Notes under the pieces: generated by a model | What the model was told of the DNA's origin: nothing | What the model saw: the letters and a program-made list of their open reading frames with translations, nothing else | Databases searched by the model: none | Shown here: one piece after another, positions 38,316 through 49,789 of the stretch | Layout: every line of letters starts with the position of its first letter | Position numbering within the stretch: the stretch's first letter is position 1 | Assembly: GCA_003255065.1 (NCBI GenBank) | Contig: QAOA01004621.1 | Location: 551,444 to 615,443, forward strand | Direction: 5' to 3' | Origin: Cercis canadensis | Taxonomy: Eukaryota > Streptophyta > Magnoliopsida > Fabales > Fabaceae | DNA length: 64,000 nucleotides | Made by a program: the position numbers and the translations under genes

Positions 38316-39249
38316 ACATTGTTGATTGTTAAAATTTCAACTTTGTGAATAGGGTACTTCTTACATTGAAAGTAATCTATCCACAAAGTTGAAAGTTTTA
38401 CAATCTACAATCTCTCTCTTAGTTGCATCTGATTATAAGTACGAAGCACATCCCAACTTAAATTGTGAATCTCTGCCCTCTTAAGATGGGGGTTCCATAA
38501 GCTTAACCTTGAATATCTCAATAATATCTCTTCTAAAGAATTAGAGTTTGTCCTTCCCCATTCCTTTTTAACTAGTGAGACTTCGGTGGAATTAAAGCTT
38601 GAGTTAGGTACAACTGAATTATTAGAGTTCCTATAATAATCCTTCAAATCTTCAAATTCTCGGACTTTATAGGCTAAGAAAAAAAAAAAAACTTTGTTGG
38701 AAGGAGGAGGCACTCATTTGCACTCAACTCATCAATCTACAAGTGACTATTACACTTGAAAGTGCTTTGAGAATTGACTAATCTCAATTGTTATGTCCAG
38801 CAAAAGTTTATATATATTACATTTGTACATGCCCTTGTGTTTGTTATTCGAAGATATTACAATGTAGCATTCCTCTTAAATGGAGAAAAAAGTGCAATTA
38901 TATAGACAGAAAGCTCAGTCATCATGCTCTTTTTTTATTTTTTTCTTATTTCAATAATAATCACTTAACAATAATTGGATTTAATAAGAAATAAGAACTG
39001 AAACCAAAAGTTTACAGTCTCTATTTTTCTTTGTTAATAGAAAACAGATGTCAAGCCACCGAAGAGCTCAATTGAATCATTTTATCTCTTGTTTAGTTAA
39101 CAAAGTAAGGGTAGCATTGACATTCGCGAAAGATATTTTTCATTTTATCATTTTTTTTTCATCAAACATGATCTCTTAGAGTGAAAACATTGTTTGTTTT
39201 GGGTCCTTTAGAAATCTCATTTACATTAGTCCCTTTGTGATGGGTCCAT
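38316..39249. other. Intergenic, small hairpin, no gene recognised
   Basis: TTTCAACTTTGTG (about 38334-38346) and its complement CACAAAGTTGAAA (about 38382-38394) form an imperfect hairpin of about 60 bases next to the truncated end of the copia element. A 102-codon minus frame at 38405-38713 has no recognisable motif. The rest is AT-rich. Confidence 0.5.
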
Positions 39250-41768
39250 TTATATATAGGGAAGGTTTGACCAAAGCCTATAATAAACAAAAATGTTCAA
39301 TGACTATCGTGGCCTTCCCACTTAAAATTGGAGTTTAGTGAGGTTTGTGTCTCAACATAGCACCGCATTGGAAGGAAGCATACCCATTTCGGAGACGTCT
39401 TAGAAACACAAAATGCATACTAATAAAAGAAACACATTTTTTTTCCCCCTAAACGTTGCAGCTAATCCCAGTTTGTGATGAATGCAGCCATTGGGTTCCA
39501 CATCATTCCATTATTCAATTATTATAGGCTTTACTTTAATTTATACATTATAACTTTTACTAACAATTTAAAATGTATTTTTAATGATTCAATTTTAATG
39601 CATCTAACGAATTTAAAAAATAATGAGAATTAGATTTTGGGTTTATCATTTTTTGTGACTTTTTATAATGCACTCGGTCTAATTAAAAAAAATTTATAAT
39701 ATATTGATAATACTTAATCAAATATGATAAATTCTATTACTTGAATTTTGATTGATAATTTATATTTTGAGTTAATACTTGTTAATATATGACGTACCAA
39801 TATTCCCATTTTTTTTAAAAAATGTCGTACCGAAGTTTCGTACCCGTACCCGTGCTACAGACTCTTACTTACCAAACTATAACTGATACTCTATTATATT
39901 TTACGCAAAGCTTTGAATGGTTGCTTAATTTAGCATTATAGAAAAAGGGGAAGGTGGGAGGAAATAAAACAAGGGACAAAAAAATGACGACGATGAAAGC
40001 GATGATTTAGTCATTTTAGGTTGGTGCTCGCATCAAAGACAGATTAGAATTTGCCGGAATGGTATTTTGACAAAGAGTGTGATCAATAGTTAATGGCGAT
40101 GATTATAATATAAAATTTGAATTGAATAATATTTGATGATGAGAAACTTATATTAAGTTAGTTAACTTTACTATTCAACGAAATAGATAATTAAAACTAA
40201 GATAAAAAATTAAAGTTTTTGTTAGTTGTAAATAAAATATAACAAACGTTAATTAATAATATAATAGCTTAAAATGTATCAGTTCCTTAATTATATTTTT
40301 TCCCACTTAAATTACTTAGTTACATCTGAGAGCCTTTTTATTTATTTACATTCTGGAATTTTAATTTATTGTCACGTTTGATTGGATAGAAGAGCTTTTT
40401 ACAGTTAGTATGATGCTACATATCGCATTTTGAGACTTGAATGGTTTTTTTTTTTTTTTTTTTTTTNNNNNNNNNTTTTTTTTTTTTTTTTTTTTCACAA
40501 ATTTAGAAATTTATCCTTATACAAACCCAATACTGGGTGATTTTTCTTAATTTCCTATTGCTTTTTTATTTCTTGATTTAATATTGGATATTTTTATTTA
40601 TTAAAGGATAATGTAAGATGGCCATAGTTTTACTAATTTTGTTTTCTTTTATTCACTTACTGGATGTAATTGTTGCACCTACAAGGTCCACAGCATAAAC
40701 ATTGGCTGGTGCAGCTCTCTCACTGCTGAGGCTTGGGAGGCTTATGATGGTCTCTGTTTGGCTTGAAATAGTGGCTTCAGGTAAGGTCTATTTGGAATGT
40801 GATGCCACGTCTCTGATACAAGCTATTCATAATGGTAAGAAGGGTCCTAGTTCTTCCTCCCAAATCTTCTCTTGTATCCCAGTTCTGCCTTTGTAGTTTC
40901 TTTCTTGTTTTTGGTCCCTGACCCCAGTTATCTACCAGAAAAAGAAAAACAAAAAACAGGAAAAAGTTTTAATAGGACCTATATTCATATGCAAACACCT
41001 AGGGTGCAAATAGCCCCAAAATGATAGCTATCTTCTCCAAGGATACTACTGTTTTGAGGAAGGGGGAAAGCCAGAGAGGGTTAGAACTTTTGATCTTTAG
41101 TTCATCTCATGTTTAAGGACATGGGCTATGATCACTTGGACTAAAGTCTTTGGTCAAGGATATGCATATATTAATAGTTTGTTTATTATTTCATAATATT
41201 TATATGTTACTGAATAATTATAAAAAGTTAATCTTGATTAAAATTAAAAAATTATAGTATTGTCATGTAGCAAGAAGGTTAAACTTNTCATAATATTTAT
41301 ATGTTACTGCATAATTATAAAAAGTTAATCTTGATTAAAATTAAAAAATTATAGTATTGTCATGTAGCAAGAAGGTTAAACTTCATATTTTCCTACATAA
41401 AGAGATTAATTTAAAGATTTTTAGCACTTATGGCGTCTTAAATATTTTTTTTTCTAAAATAGTGAGACTCTTAGAATGTTCCTCTCTTGGAGGGGATAGG
41501 CTACCCCTCGATCTAAAATGGGATTTGAACTCAAGACTTTTAGAATGAAGTATATGGTACTCCATTGTATCATCTTGAAAATTAGGGTTTTATCTCCAAC
41601 TTTGTTTTAATTTGTAGGTAATGCTCCAGACGACTAAAAAGATATTCTAGGTTTCATTATCTCTTTATATATTTTAAAGGTTATGGCACAAATCTTAGAC
41701 CAATTTTAGAATACCCATTGGTCTATAATGGGCACTAGCGTACATCCCATGTAGCACAACTAGAGCCT
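39250..41768. repeat. Segmental duplication, copy 2: orphan CHS promoter region
   Basis: The same blocks as at 35.5-36.7 kb occur in the same order and orientation, stretched by insertions at about 39360-39860 and 40261-41095. The TATA region (ATTTATATATAGGGAAGG, 39247-39264) is kept. The roughly 33 bases that hold the ACCAACC element in copy 1 are missing, and no CHS coding sequence follows on the left. The third block contains an N (41287) between two near-identical 96-bp stretches. Confidence 0.9.
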
Positions 41769-42020
41769 TCTATCTTGCATTTTCTTTTCTTCATAATTTT
41801 CTATTCCCTACTAGACTTACGAGGATGTAATTTTTGTATTTAGAAGGTCCACACGGAAAGCTATTGCTGTCATAATGTTTAAAATAATGATAATTATACA
41901 CCAAGTGAATAAACAAGAAGAAGTTTCAACAGTATGTATACACATTCAAACACCTATTAAGCACTTAAATGTATACAAATAACCCCATAGTTATAGCTAT
42001 CTTCTCCAAGGGTTCGCTCC
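40510..42020. repeat. Dispersed repeat copies shared with 51.3-51.8 kb
   Basis: Stretches at 40510-40690 plus 40960-41060, and at 41805-42015, match 51290-51800. Shared landmarks are ACAAACCCAATACTGGGTGA-like sequence, TTTATTAAAGGATA, CAAGGTCCACA, GTTTTAATAGGACCTAT and ATAGCTATCTTCTCCAAGG. They carry no ORF and are probably pieces of one larger duplicated block. Confidence 0.75.
40690..40960 (+). mobile_element. Decayed LINE fragment (RNase H-like domain)
   Basis: Reading across one shift gives LTAEAWEAYDGLCLA, then a stop where Trp is expected, then KVYLECDATSLIQAIHNGKK, a clear RNase H-like (RVT_3) block. An A-rich tail runs at about 40930-40962. The insert replaces part of a repeat otherwise seen whole at 51610-51800. 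Confidence 0.75.
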
Positions 42021-42244
42021 TATTAATAATTTGTTTATTATTTCATAATCTGTATGTTACTAAATAGTTATAACAAAGTTACACTTATTAAAATTATTAA
42101 AAATTTATGGTATTGCCATGTAGCAAGAAGTTAAAATTGAAGGTTAAACTTCATTTCTTTCATACATAAAGAGATTAATTTACAGATCTCTAGTACTTAC
42201 GGCTAAAATCTTGATAGATTTTGCATATAATGACACAAGCACAC

Positions 42245-42312
42245 ACAACACTATTGGTCTAAGGATCTCCAAAAAATGTTGAGGTTATGGGTTCAAAACC
42301 CCATTCTTTCAT
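42245..42312 (+). mobile_element. tRNA-like SINE remnant
   Basis: An A-box-like TTGGTCTAAGG is followed about 30 bases later by a B-box-like GGGTTCAAAACCCC. The spacing fits an RNA polymerase III promoter of a tRNA-derived SINE. There is no cloverleaf, so it is not a tRNA gene. Confidence 0.4.
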
Positions 42313-42354
42313 ATTCTTAACTAGAAAATCTTGCTCCATCTACTTATAATTTTT

Positions 42355-42516
42355 TTTTGCATCTAATGGTTCAAATTTGAAAAAACTTTTGTATTCAATT
42401 CACATCTAATATTATATATACTAAATCTCTAAGTCCATATACATCACTCTTGCGACAAATATCTATGCTTATTTTGGATATAAACCAACGGCTACATCTT
42501 AATGATTTTGGCACAA

Positions 42517-42591
<75 letters not shown>

Positions 42592-44065
42592 AACCAATTA
42601 CAGTGGGCGCCACCTACCTTACGTGGATAGTTTTGCATCTAATGGTTCAAATTTGGCAAAATTTTTGTATTCAATTCACATCTAATATTATATTATACTA
42701 AATCTCTAAGCCCATATATATACATCACTCTTGCAACAAATATCTATGCTTATTTTGGATATAAACCAACGGCTACATCTTAACTATTTTGGTTTAAATC
42801 TCTATATCTATTATTTATCTAATGGTTGAGAGACCTGACTGTACAAGACGCAAAACTCTCTAGTAAATTACCTACAACCAATTATAGTGGGCGCCACCTA
42901 CCTTACGTGGATAGTTTTGCATCTAATGGTTCAAATTTGGCAAAACTTTTGTATTCAATTCACATCTAATATTATATTATACTAAATCTCTAAGCCCATA
43001 TATATACATCACTCTTGCAACAAATATCTATGCTTATTTTGGATATAAACCAACGGCTACATCTTAACGATTTTGGTTCAAATCTCTATATCTATTATTT
43101 ATCTAATGGTTGAGAGACCTGACCGTACAAGACGCAAAACTCTCTAGTAAATTACCTACAACCAATTATAGTGGGCGCCACCTACCTTACGTGGATAGTT
43201 TTGCATCTAATGGTTCAAATTTGGCAAAACTTTTGTATTCAATTCACATCTAATATTATATTATACTAAATCTCTAAGCCCTTATATATCCATCACTCTT
43301 GCAACAAATATCTATGCTTATTTTGGATATAAACCAACGGCTACATCTTAACAATTTTGGTTTAAATCTCTATATCTATTATTTATCTAATGGTTGAGAG
43401 ACCTGACTGTACAAGACGCAAAACTCTCTAGTAAATTACCTACAACCAATTATAGTGGGCGCCACCTACCTTACGTGGATAGTTTTGCATCTAATGGTTC
43501 AAATTTGGCAAAACTTTTGTATTCAATTCACATCTAATATTATATTATACTAAATCTCTAAGCCCATATATATACATCACTCTTGCAACAAATATCTATG
43601 CTTATTTTGGATATAAACCAACGGCTACATCTTAACAATTTTGGTTCAAATCTCTATATCTATTATTTATCTAATGGTTGAGAGACCTGACCGTACAAGA
43701 CGCAAAACTCTCTAGTAAATAACCTAACAATCAGTTACAGTGGGTGCCGCCTACCTTAGGTGGATAGTTTTGCATCTAGTGGTTCAAATTTGACAAAACT
43801 TTTTTATTCAATTCACATATAGTATTATATTATACTAAATCTCTAAGTCCATATACATCACTCTTGCAACAAATATCTATGCTTATTTTGGATATAAACC
43901 TTATTTTGGATATAAACCAACGGCTACATCCTAACAATTTTCGCTCAAATCTCTATATCTATCATTTATCTCATGGTTGAGAGACCCGGCCATACAAGAT
44001 GCAAAGCTCTCTAGTAAATACCCTAACAATTAATTACAGTGGGCGCCGCCTACCTTAGGTGGATT
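42355..44065 (+). repeat. 284-bp tandem satellite, five to six units
   Basis: The landmark GTGGGCGCCACCTACCTTA begins at 42603, 42887, 43171 and 43455, spacing exactly 284, then at 43740 and 44039 in a diverged form. The inner units are nearly identical, while the last is lengthened by a small TTATTTTGGATATAAACC duplication (about 43885-43920). No coding content. The first unit is interrupted by a microsatellite. Confidence 0.95.
42516..42589 (+). repeat. (CT)n(AT)n compound microsatellite inside the satellite
   Basis: About 13 CT and about 24 AT dinucleotides stand where the other satellite units read AAATCTCTATATCTATTA. The ordinary unit thus already carries the seed TCTCTATAT from which both runs could have grown by slippage. 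It replaces about 150 bases of the unit. Confidence 0.9.
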
Positions 44066-44159
44066 GGAATTGGGCCTCTATTTTTCTGTGGTCCACCCTC
44101 GGATTTGAACATGTATAAAAATGCATCTAACATCTTACTCGATCAATGTGTCAATGAAA

Positions 44160-45110
44160 TATCTACCTCTCCCTAAATCTCTACCATCTCTCTCTTTCCA
44201 GAAGAGATGAATCTGTTTGTGATTGTCGAAGCACCCAGCAGAAATGAAGGAGAAAAAAGATATGATATCGCAAATAGTGATGATTGGATTTTATGGAGAA
44301 CTTGATTTAATCAATCAGATATCATATATGCTTTCGAGTTCCACCATCTGTTTAATTACCTGATGTAGAAGAAGCTGCAAGGTTAGAACAATCCAAATAT
44401 ATATACATTATAAAGATAAAGAATTTTAGTATTATATATATTCAGTATCTAATCATATCTCACTTGTAAATGTGACAGGAAATTCTTAGACGTCTGTCTA
44501 AGTCGCTTTGCCAGAAACGAGTACAATCAAATTTAAAAGTTTCAAAGTGAGGTACGCATCATGGAACAAAAAATTATTAAATTTGGGACATTATTGCTCA
44601 AGAAAGGTTCTTTTGTGATAGTCTTATTTATTTTTCATCTCTTTCTTTTTGTGATGTAAATTATTATTTAATATTGTTTAATTGTATCCATTAAAAAGAA
44701 ATATTGTTTTAATTGATGTGGTTCTTCGATAAATTATTTGGTTCGGTACATGGTGAATTATCTTGCCCATGTCAATGTTGCACTCTTTGCTTTGACAAGT
44801 AAATTAAATCCTTTTAATGTATAATAATGTATTTTTCTGGATATTTCATTAGGATTTGTCACTGTTGTCACTAGTTGCAGGTAGATGTGAGAGAACAACA
44901 AGAGATGTTTTGGACATATGAACAACAGCAACAACAACAGTTTCTGAAGTTAAATAGTGAAACTGAAGTGGGTTCTGGTTCTTGTCTTGAGTTCAAACAT
45001 ATATCTATAGTTGTGCTCCTGCTGACATATCACCATCGTTAACTTTGCGGAGCTTTGACAAGCCTTACCAGATTCAAATGCAGCAAGAAGAACATGCTGG
45101 CTACAATCTC
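44160..45110 (+). pseudogene. LBD-like pseudogene, copy A (LOB domain deleted)
   Basis: It shares with copy B (49790-50900) the 5' region (AGATATGATATCG, GTAGAAGAAGCTGCAAGGTT, CATATCTCACTTGTAAATG, CAGGAAATTC), then GATTTGTCACTGTTGTC, and then jumps to GAGATGTTTTGGACATATGA and the Gln-rich CAGCAACAACAACAG end. The part that codes the LOB domain in copy B is missing here. No usable frame remains. Confidence 0.7.
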
Positions 45111-45223
45111 CAAGGTTTACCACACCAACACATACTATTAGTTAAATATTTACTTATTTGTTCTTCATGTTTTTAGCTCATTCCACTTATACCATCTTAA
45201 AAATAAGAAATGTAGGTTAGAAG

Positions 45224-46190
45224 AGATAGACGAGGAGGAACTCTGATGCTGGCCGGTTGCCACATTTGTTGCTGAGGTTGAGGTTGCTTTGGTGTGAGCA
45301 GTAGCCGCGACTGAAGCTGATGGAGATGAGGGTGATGATGTTCTCCAAGCTGGAATTGATTTTGGTAAGGGTTGACAATATTTGTAAAGCGAATGCATAG
45401 TAGCTCGGGATATTTAGCGTTATTTAACATTTTGTAAACTTTGAGCATTTGAATAATCTTTAGTCTTTCAGTTAAATAATAGTGGGATGAATCCATTAAA
45501 GCTAGGCCTTTCCAGCATGTTAACATGTCCTTATCATCAGGAAACAAGCTGAAATCTTGTTGTTTTCTTTGTCCATTCGAGTCTCCTTTGGTCAAAGTGG
45601 CTCTCCTCATCTATAATATGCTTCTCACTTGCAATTTCATTAGACAATTGACCCGCCATCTTCTAATTAACTAAAAGAAAAGCTGATCCATTAGATTTTG
45701 TGGGTTTCAATTGAAATTCTGAATTCTGATGGTGAGCAGATTTTCTTTTAGTTAATTACAAGATGGCTGGTCAATTGCATAGTGAAATAGCAAGTGAGAA
45801 GTAGATTATAGAGGAGAGAGCTACTTTGCCCAAAGGAGGCTCAAATGAACAAAGAGAACAATAAGCTTTCAGCTTGTTTGCTGATGATAAGGACATGTTA
45901 GCATGCTGGAAAGGCCTTGCTTTAATAGATTCATCCCAGTATTATTTAACTGAAAGACTATAGATTATTCAAATGCTCAAAGTTTCCAAAATGTTGAATA
46001 ACGCTGAATATCCCAAGCCCCTATGCATTCACTTTACAAATATTGGCAACCCTTACCAGAATCAAATCCAGCTAGGAGAACATCATCACCATCGTCTCCA
46101 TCAGCTTCAGTTGCTACTGCTCACACCAAAGCAGCCTCAACCTCAGCAACAAATGTAGCGACCAGCATCTGATTTCTTCCTCGGCTATCT
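45224..46190. repeat. 0.46-kb inverted repeat with LBD-derived arms
   Basis: Left arm 45224-45685 and right arm 45737-46190 are reverse complements at roughly 85-90% by eye, with a 51-base loop. Landmarks read outward on both arms: TTTTCTTTTAGTTAATTA, GATGATAAGGACATGTTA, GCTGGAAAGGCC, TTATTTAACTGAAAGACTA, TTTACAAATATTG, CATCTCCATCAGCTTCAGT-like sequence, and CCTCAACCTCAGCAACAAAT. The outer 150 bases of the right arm match the 3' end of LBD copy B (50740-50890). A transcript through both arms would fold into a long hairpin. Confidence 0.9.
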
Positions 46191-49100
46191 ATGCTGATAG
46201 TTCAACATCCAGAATCTGCAGAAGCAAGTAAAAGGATTGCTCTCACAAGAAAAACACAGATTTGGCTACGAAATCCTGGCATAGCACTTCAACAAAAAAG
46301 GGTTTGTAAAGAAAGTATCTCAACTTAGAATGGAATGATGGCGGTCTAATGCAAGGACAAGAAAAGGGATTAAAGATAAGGAATTCTGCTCTATTGCCAA
46401 TAATCTAATGCAACCCTTCAGAAGAACCCACACATCTTGCTTTGTTGTGGATAAAAGATCTTATGCTTGGATATGATTCTGTGAATGGCCTAAAGTGATT
46501 ATAGGGAGAAAGCGCATTTACAGACGTTTGTCTCATTGTCCGGCCAATGAAAAAAATTCAATTTTTGTTCTTTTATGAGGTTTGAGAATTGTCTAATCTC
46601 AATATTAAGTATAGCAAAATACTAAGTATTGCAACTTTAAATTATGCGAGCATTTCACTAGAATGTATCTCACAAGTGTTTATTTTAGACATATGATACA
46701 TCTTTATCTTTGCTGAATGCTGATGGTTCAGGATCCATGATCTTCTTTGGTTTCTTTTTGTTAAAATCCCATCCTTGAAGGCTGAGCAGTACTGAAGTCA
46801 TTCTTAGAGTGTAAAGGTTCTGTGTTGAAACTCAAAGTTATGGCCAAAATTAAAAAAATAAAAAAAATAAAAAAAAAATCCCATCCTTAAGCAGCAATCA
46901 TTGGATAAAGCATAAATCTTATTGTCATGGCACTTAAGATCGTTTTGCAGTAATTTGAAGTCAAGACTTTGTCTTCAGACATACAGAATGAAAGTTTACT
47001 TAGAATCTGCAGAAGCAAGTGAAAGGATTGCACTCACACCCATTTGCCAGCTTTCTTAAGAATCTGTCTCGACTTAGATGGGAATGATGGCAATCTAGTG
47101 CGAGCACAAGAAAAGAGATTGAAGATACAAAGTAACGTTTTGGGAGATGATTTGTATGATTGAATCCCTCAATGCAAACTAAAGTTTGCATAATATTGTA
47201 TAAGAGATGATTTAATTTGCGATGGATTCAATCGCACAACTTTTTCAATTATAATGTATATATACATAAGAGGATCCAAATGTAACGAGCTAGAGGTACG
47301 TAGTAATCGTCGGGTACCTGATTACAAGTGCAACAATGTTGGAAAGGGTTACCATATCTTGAATTTCTGATATACAGAAGTTTCTATCAGTCCCCCCATC
47401 AAATTAAAGCCAAGATAAAATAGAATTTTTTTCTTCGTAGATTGTATTGTCTCAAATGTGAGTTTTATGTGAAGCTTCTTTCTTACTAATTAATTATTGC
47501 AACTTTAGCATCTGTGAGCATTCAACAATAATGAATCTCTCTAGATTTCATTTTAAATATGATACTCCTATATACGATCCTATTTTATTTATTTATTTTG
47601 AGTTATCTCCAATAGAATAAAATGATTATATCTATCCTTATCCCATTAAGTCTTATCTTCTTATCATTATAATATATAGTAGTTATGATCAGTTATTAGC
47701 TAAACAGTTTATAAATAGGAGAATTTCTCTGTTTGTTTTTTGGTAACCCAAGAACAAGAGCTTGAGGACCTTTGAATGGAGCTAAATTTATTAAACTTGG
47801 AATGAGTCATCTTTGTTCTAGGGGTCTCGCTATCGAAACACCCACAACTATAACTTTGTATGGTGGAACACTTTGAGAACATCATTTTGTTAATGAGAGG
47901 TTTCAAATACAAGATCCTCTTTTTGTGAGGAGAGCCTTGTGATCAACTAATCTACTCTTTGTTATAAAAGTGCACAATACAATGGGAATAGAGAAGGGAA
48001 TATATGATAGGATAGAACCTTTGCATCAACCATCTGGTTCTTAAGACCAAAAGAGATTTTGAGTAATGATTAGCTTAAAGAATAATGAAGAAAGTCACCA
48101 AAAAAAAAAAAATAATGAAGAAAGAAGGGTACTTATTTTTTTTTATCTAAAGATAAAAATTTATCGTTAAAGATAATAATCCAAGGGATACATCATAGAA
48201 AACAGCAAAGGGCATATATGCCCAACACCCACTCTACTAACCGAGAGGGAGAAAGGAAACAAGAAAAATAAAAGAAAGTAGTGCTCTGCACCACTACATA
48301 CAACCATAAACCTAGGAAAACACTTGTAAAACAACAACGGGCACCTCTATAGATAGAATGCTCATTGATCTTGATGTTTATTGTATTTTTTATTTCAATA
48401 ATGATCACTTAAGAGTAACTGGATTTAATAACAAATGAGAAATGAAATCTAGACTTATGTGTAAAACAATATGATAAACATATTTTTAATTTTTTTTCCT
48501 AATTTTAAAATAAAAAAAATTGAATTTCTTTTTACCCCTATATATATATGGTGCTTTACTACTTCAACAAAGAAATTAAGAAAGAAGCATTACAAATTTA
48601 AAATACATTAGTTGCATCATTGCCTGTATTTTGGCATAGTGAGGGGCTTAATTTGCATATTTAAGCAACTTCTTAGTTATATTTGGGAGTTTAAAGGAAA
48701 GTATGGACACAAGAAAAGAGAAGGAAATAAAAAGAAGGGATTACGGGAAATTTTCCTCTCTCTTGTTTGAACAAGGAAGAGATCAGAGAATACTTTTTTC
48801 CAAAACCTTTCCATTTGGCAAACTAGAATAATTGACTTTTGATTTGAGGGATTTTAGGAGGTCTAAATTATGCCTTTTTAGATACATGCTATAATAATTA
48901 TAAATGCATGCTATAATTATATGGGTGGGGCTATTAGCACTCTTCTACAATCATTCTTAAATTTAGTTCTCTAAAATACCCTTCCATAAGCAGTCTCATA
49001 TTTAATTTTTTAGTCATACCCCATTCAGTTATTTATTTGTAGTTGTATACTCCTAATTTGTCTCAAATGCCTANATATTTATTTTTTTAGTCATACCCCA

Positions 49101-49280
49101 TTCAGTTATTTATTTGTAGTTGTATACTCCTAATTTGTCTCAAATGCCTATGTAACAAAATAGTCTCAAATCATTTATATAAAATAAAATACTACCAAAT
49201 GATATATAAGGCAATGCAATTAAATTTTATATGTGGTCAAGAATTATTGTTAGAATGATACTTAAAAAATAGCCATTTGA
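46191..49280. other. Intergenic repeats, no intact gene
   Basis: CTGCAGAAGCAAGTAAAAGG and the following 150 bases (46216-46375) recur in altered form at 46998-47125. CATGATCTTCTTTGGTTTCT and AAAATCCCATCCTTGA (46737-46782) match the sequence after LBD copy B (50918-50956). A transposon-like stretch lies at 48170-48330. A 76-bp repeat flanks the N at 49074. Confidence 0.6.
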
Positions 49281-49284
49281 TACC

Positions 49285-49445
49285 AACAAGGTATTAGTTT
49301 AGTGGAAGTGGGCTGAGCCCCAAGTCGTTAAGCCAAAGATTTTGAGTTCGAATTTTTAGAGTTACACTTGTTAAGAGGAATTTACCGGTTATTGTTCTCA
49401 TTCCGAATAAGGATTAGTCTTATATCTAAAGATTGTGGGAATACC
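49285..49445 (+). mobile_element. tRNA-derived SINE-like element
   Basis: TAGTTTAGTGG (49293-49303) fits the pol III A box and GAGTTCGAATT (49343-49353) the B box, with a spacing expected for a tRNA-derived SINE. The following 90 bases are a non-coding tail ending near TGTGTAAGCC. The body has no cloverleaf and is probably old. Confidence 0.5.
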
Positions 49446-49789
49446 TAATGTGTAAGCCAAAAAAAAGAAAAATAGCCATTTGATATAAAATAAATAGAGA
49501 TTCGAACTCATACATGTAATATAAAAATCCAATGAAATCTTGAAGTGCCTAACTTCTAACAACCGGTTACTGTGGGTATCGCTAACCTTGAGTAGATAAC
49601 TGCATTTTTCTTTGGCCCGCCTTTGGAATTGAATACATGTATATCCCACCAACCAATTACTATATATTGGCGCCTCTTACCTTGAGTGGGTTGAGCCTCC
49701 ATTTTTCTCTACCCGCCCTCTTATTTGAAATCCAGTGTTAAAATAGATTTGACGGCTTACTTTTATACTTTTTCAATGTTTCAGTGAAT

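Noticed and set aside
38405..38713. 102-codon minus-strand frame
   Set aside because: No motif, low-complexity N-terminus, and set among transposon remnants.
40441..40497. Long poly-T with nine Ns as a transposon tail
   Set aside because: A homopolymer with a gap of unknown true length; no element end could be tied to it.
45197..45610. 137-codon minus-strand frame as a gene
   Set aside because: It lies in the left arm of the inverted repeat; the other arm carries the same sequence with stops, and no protein family is evident.
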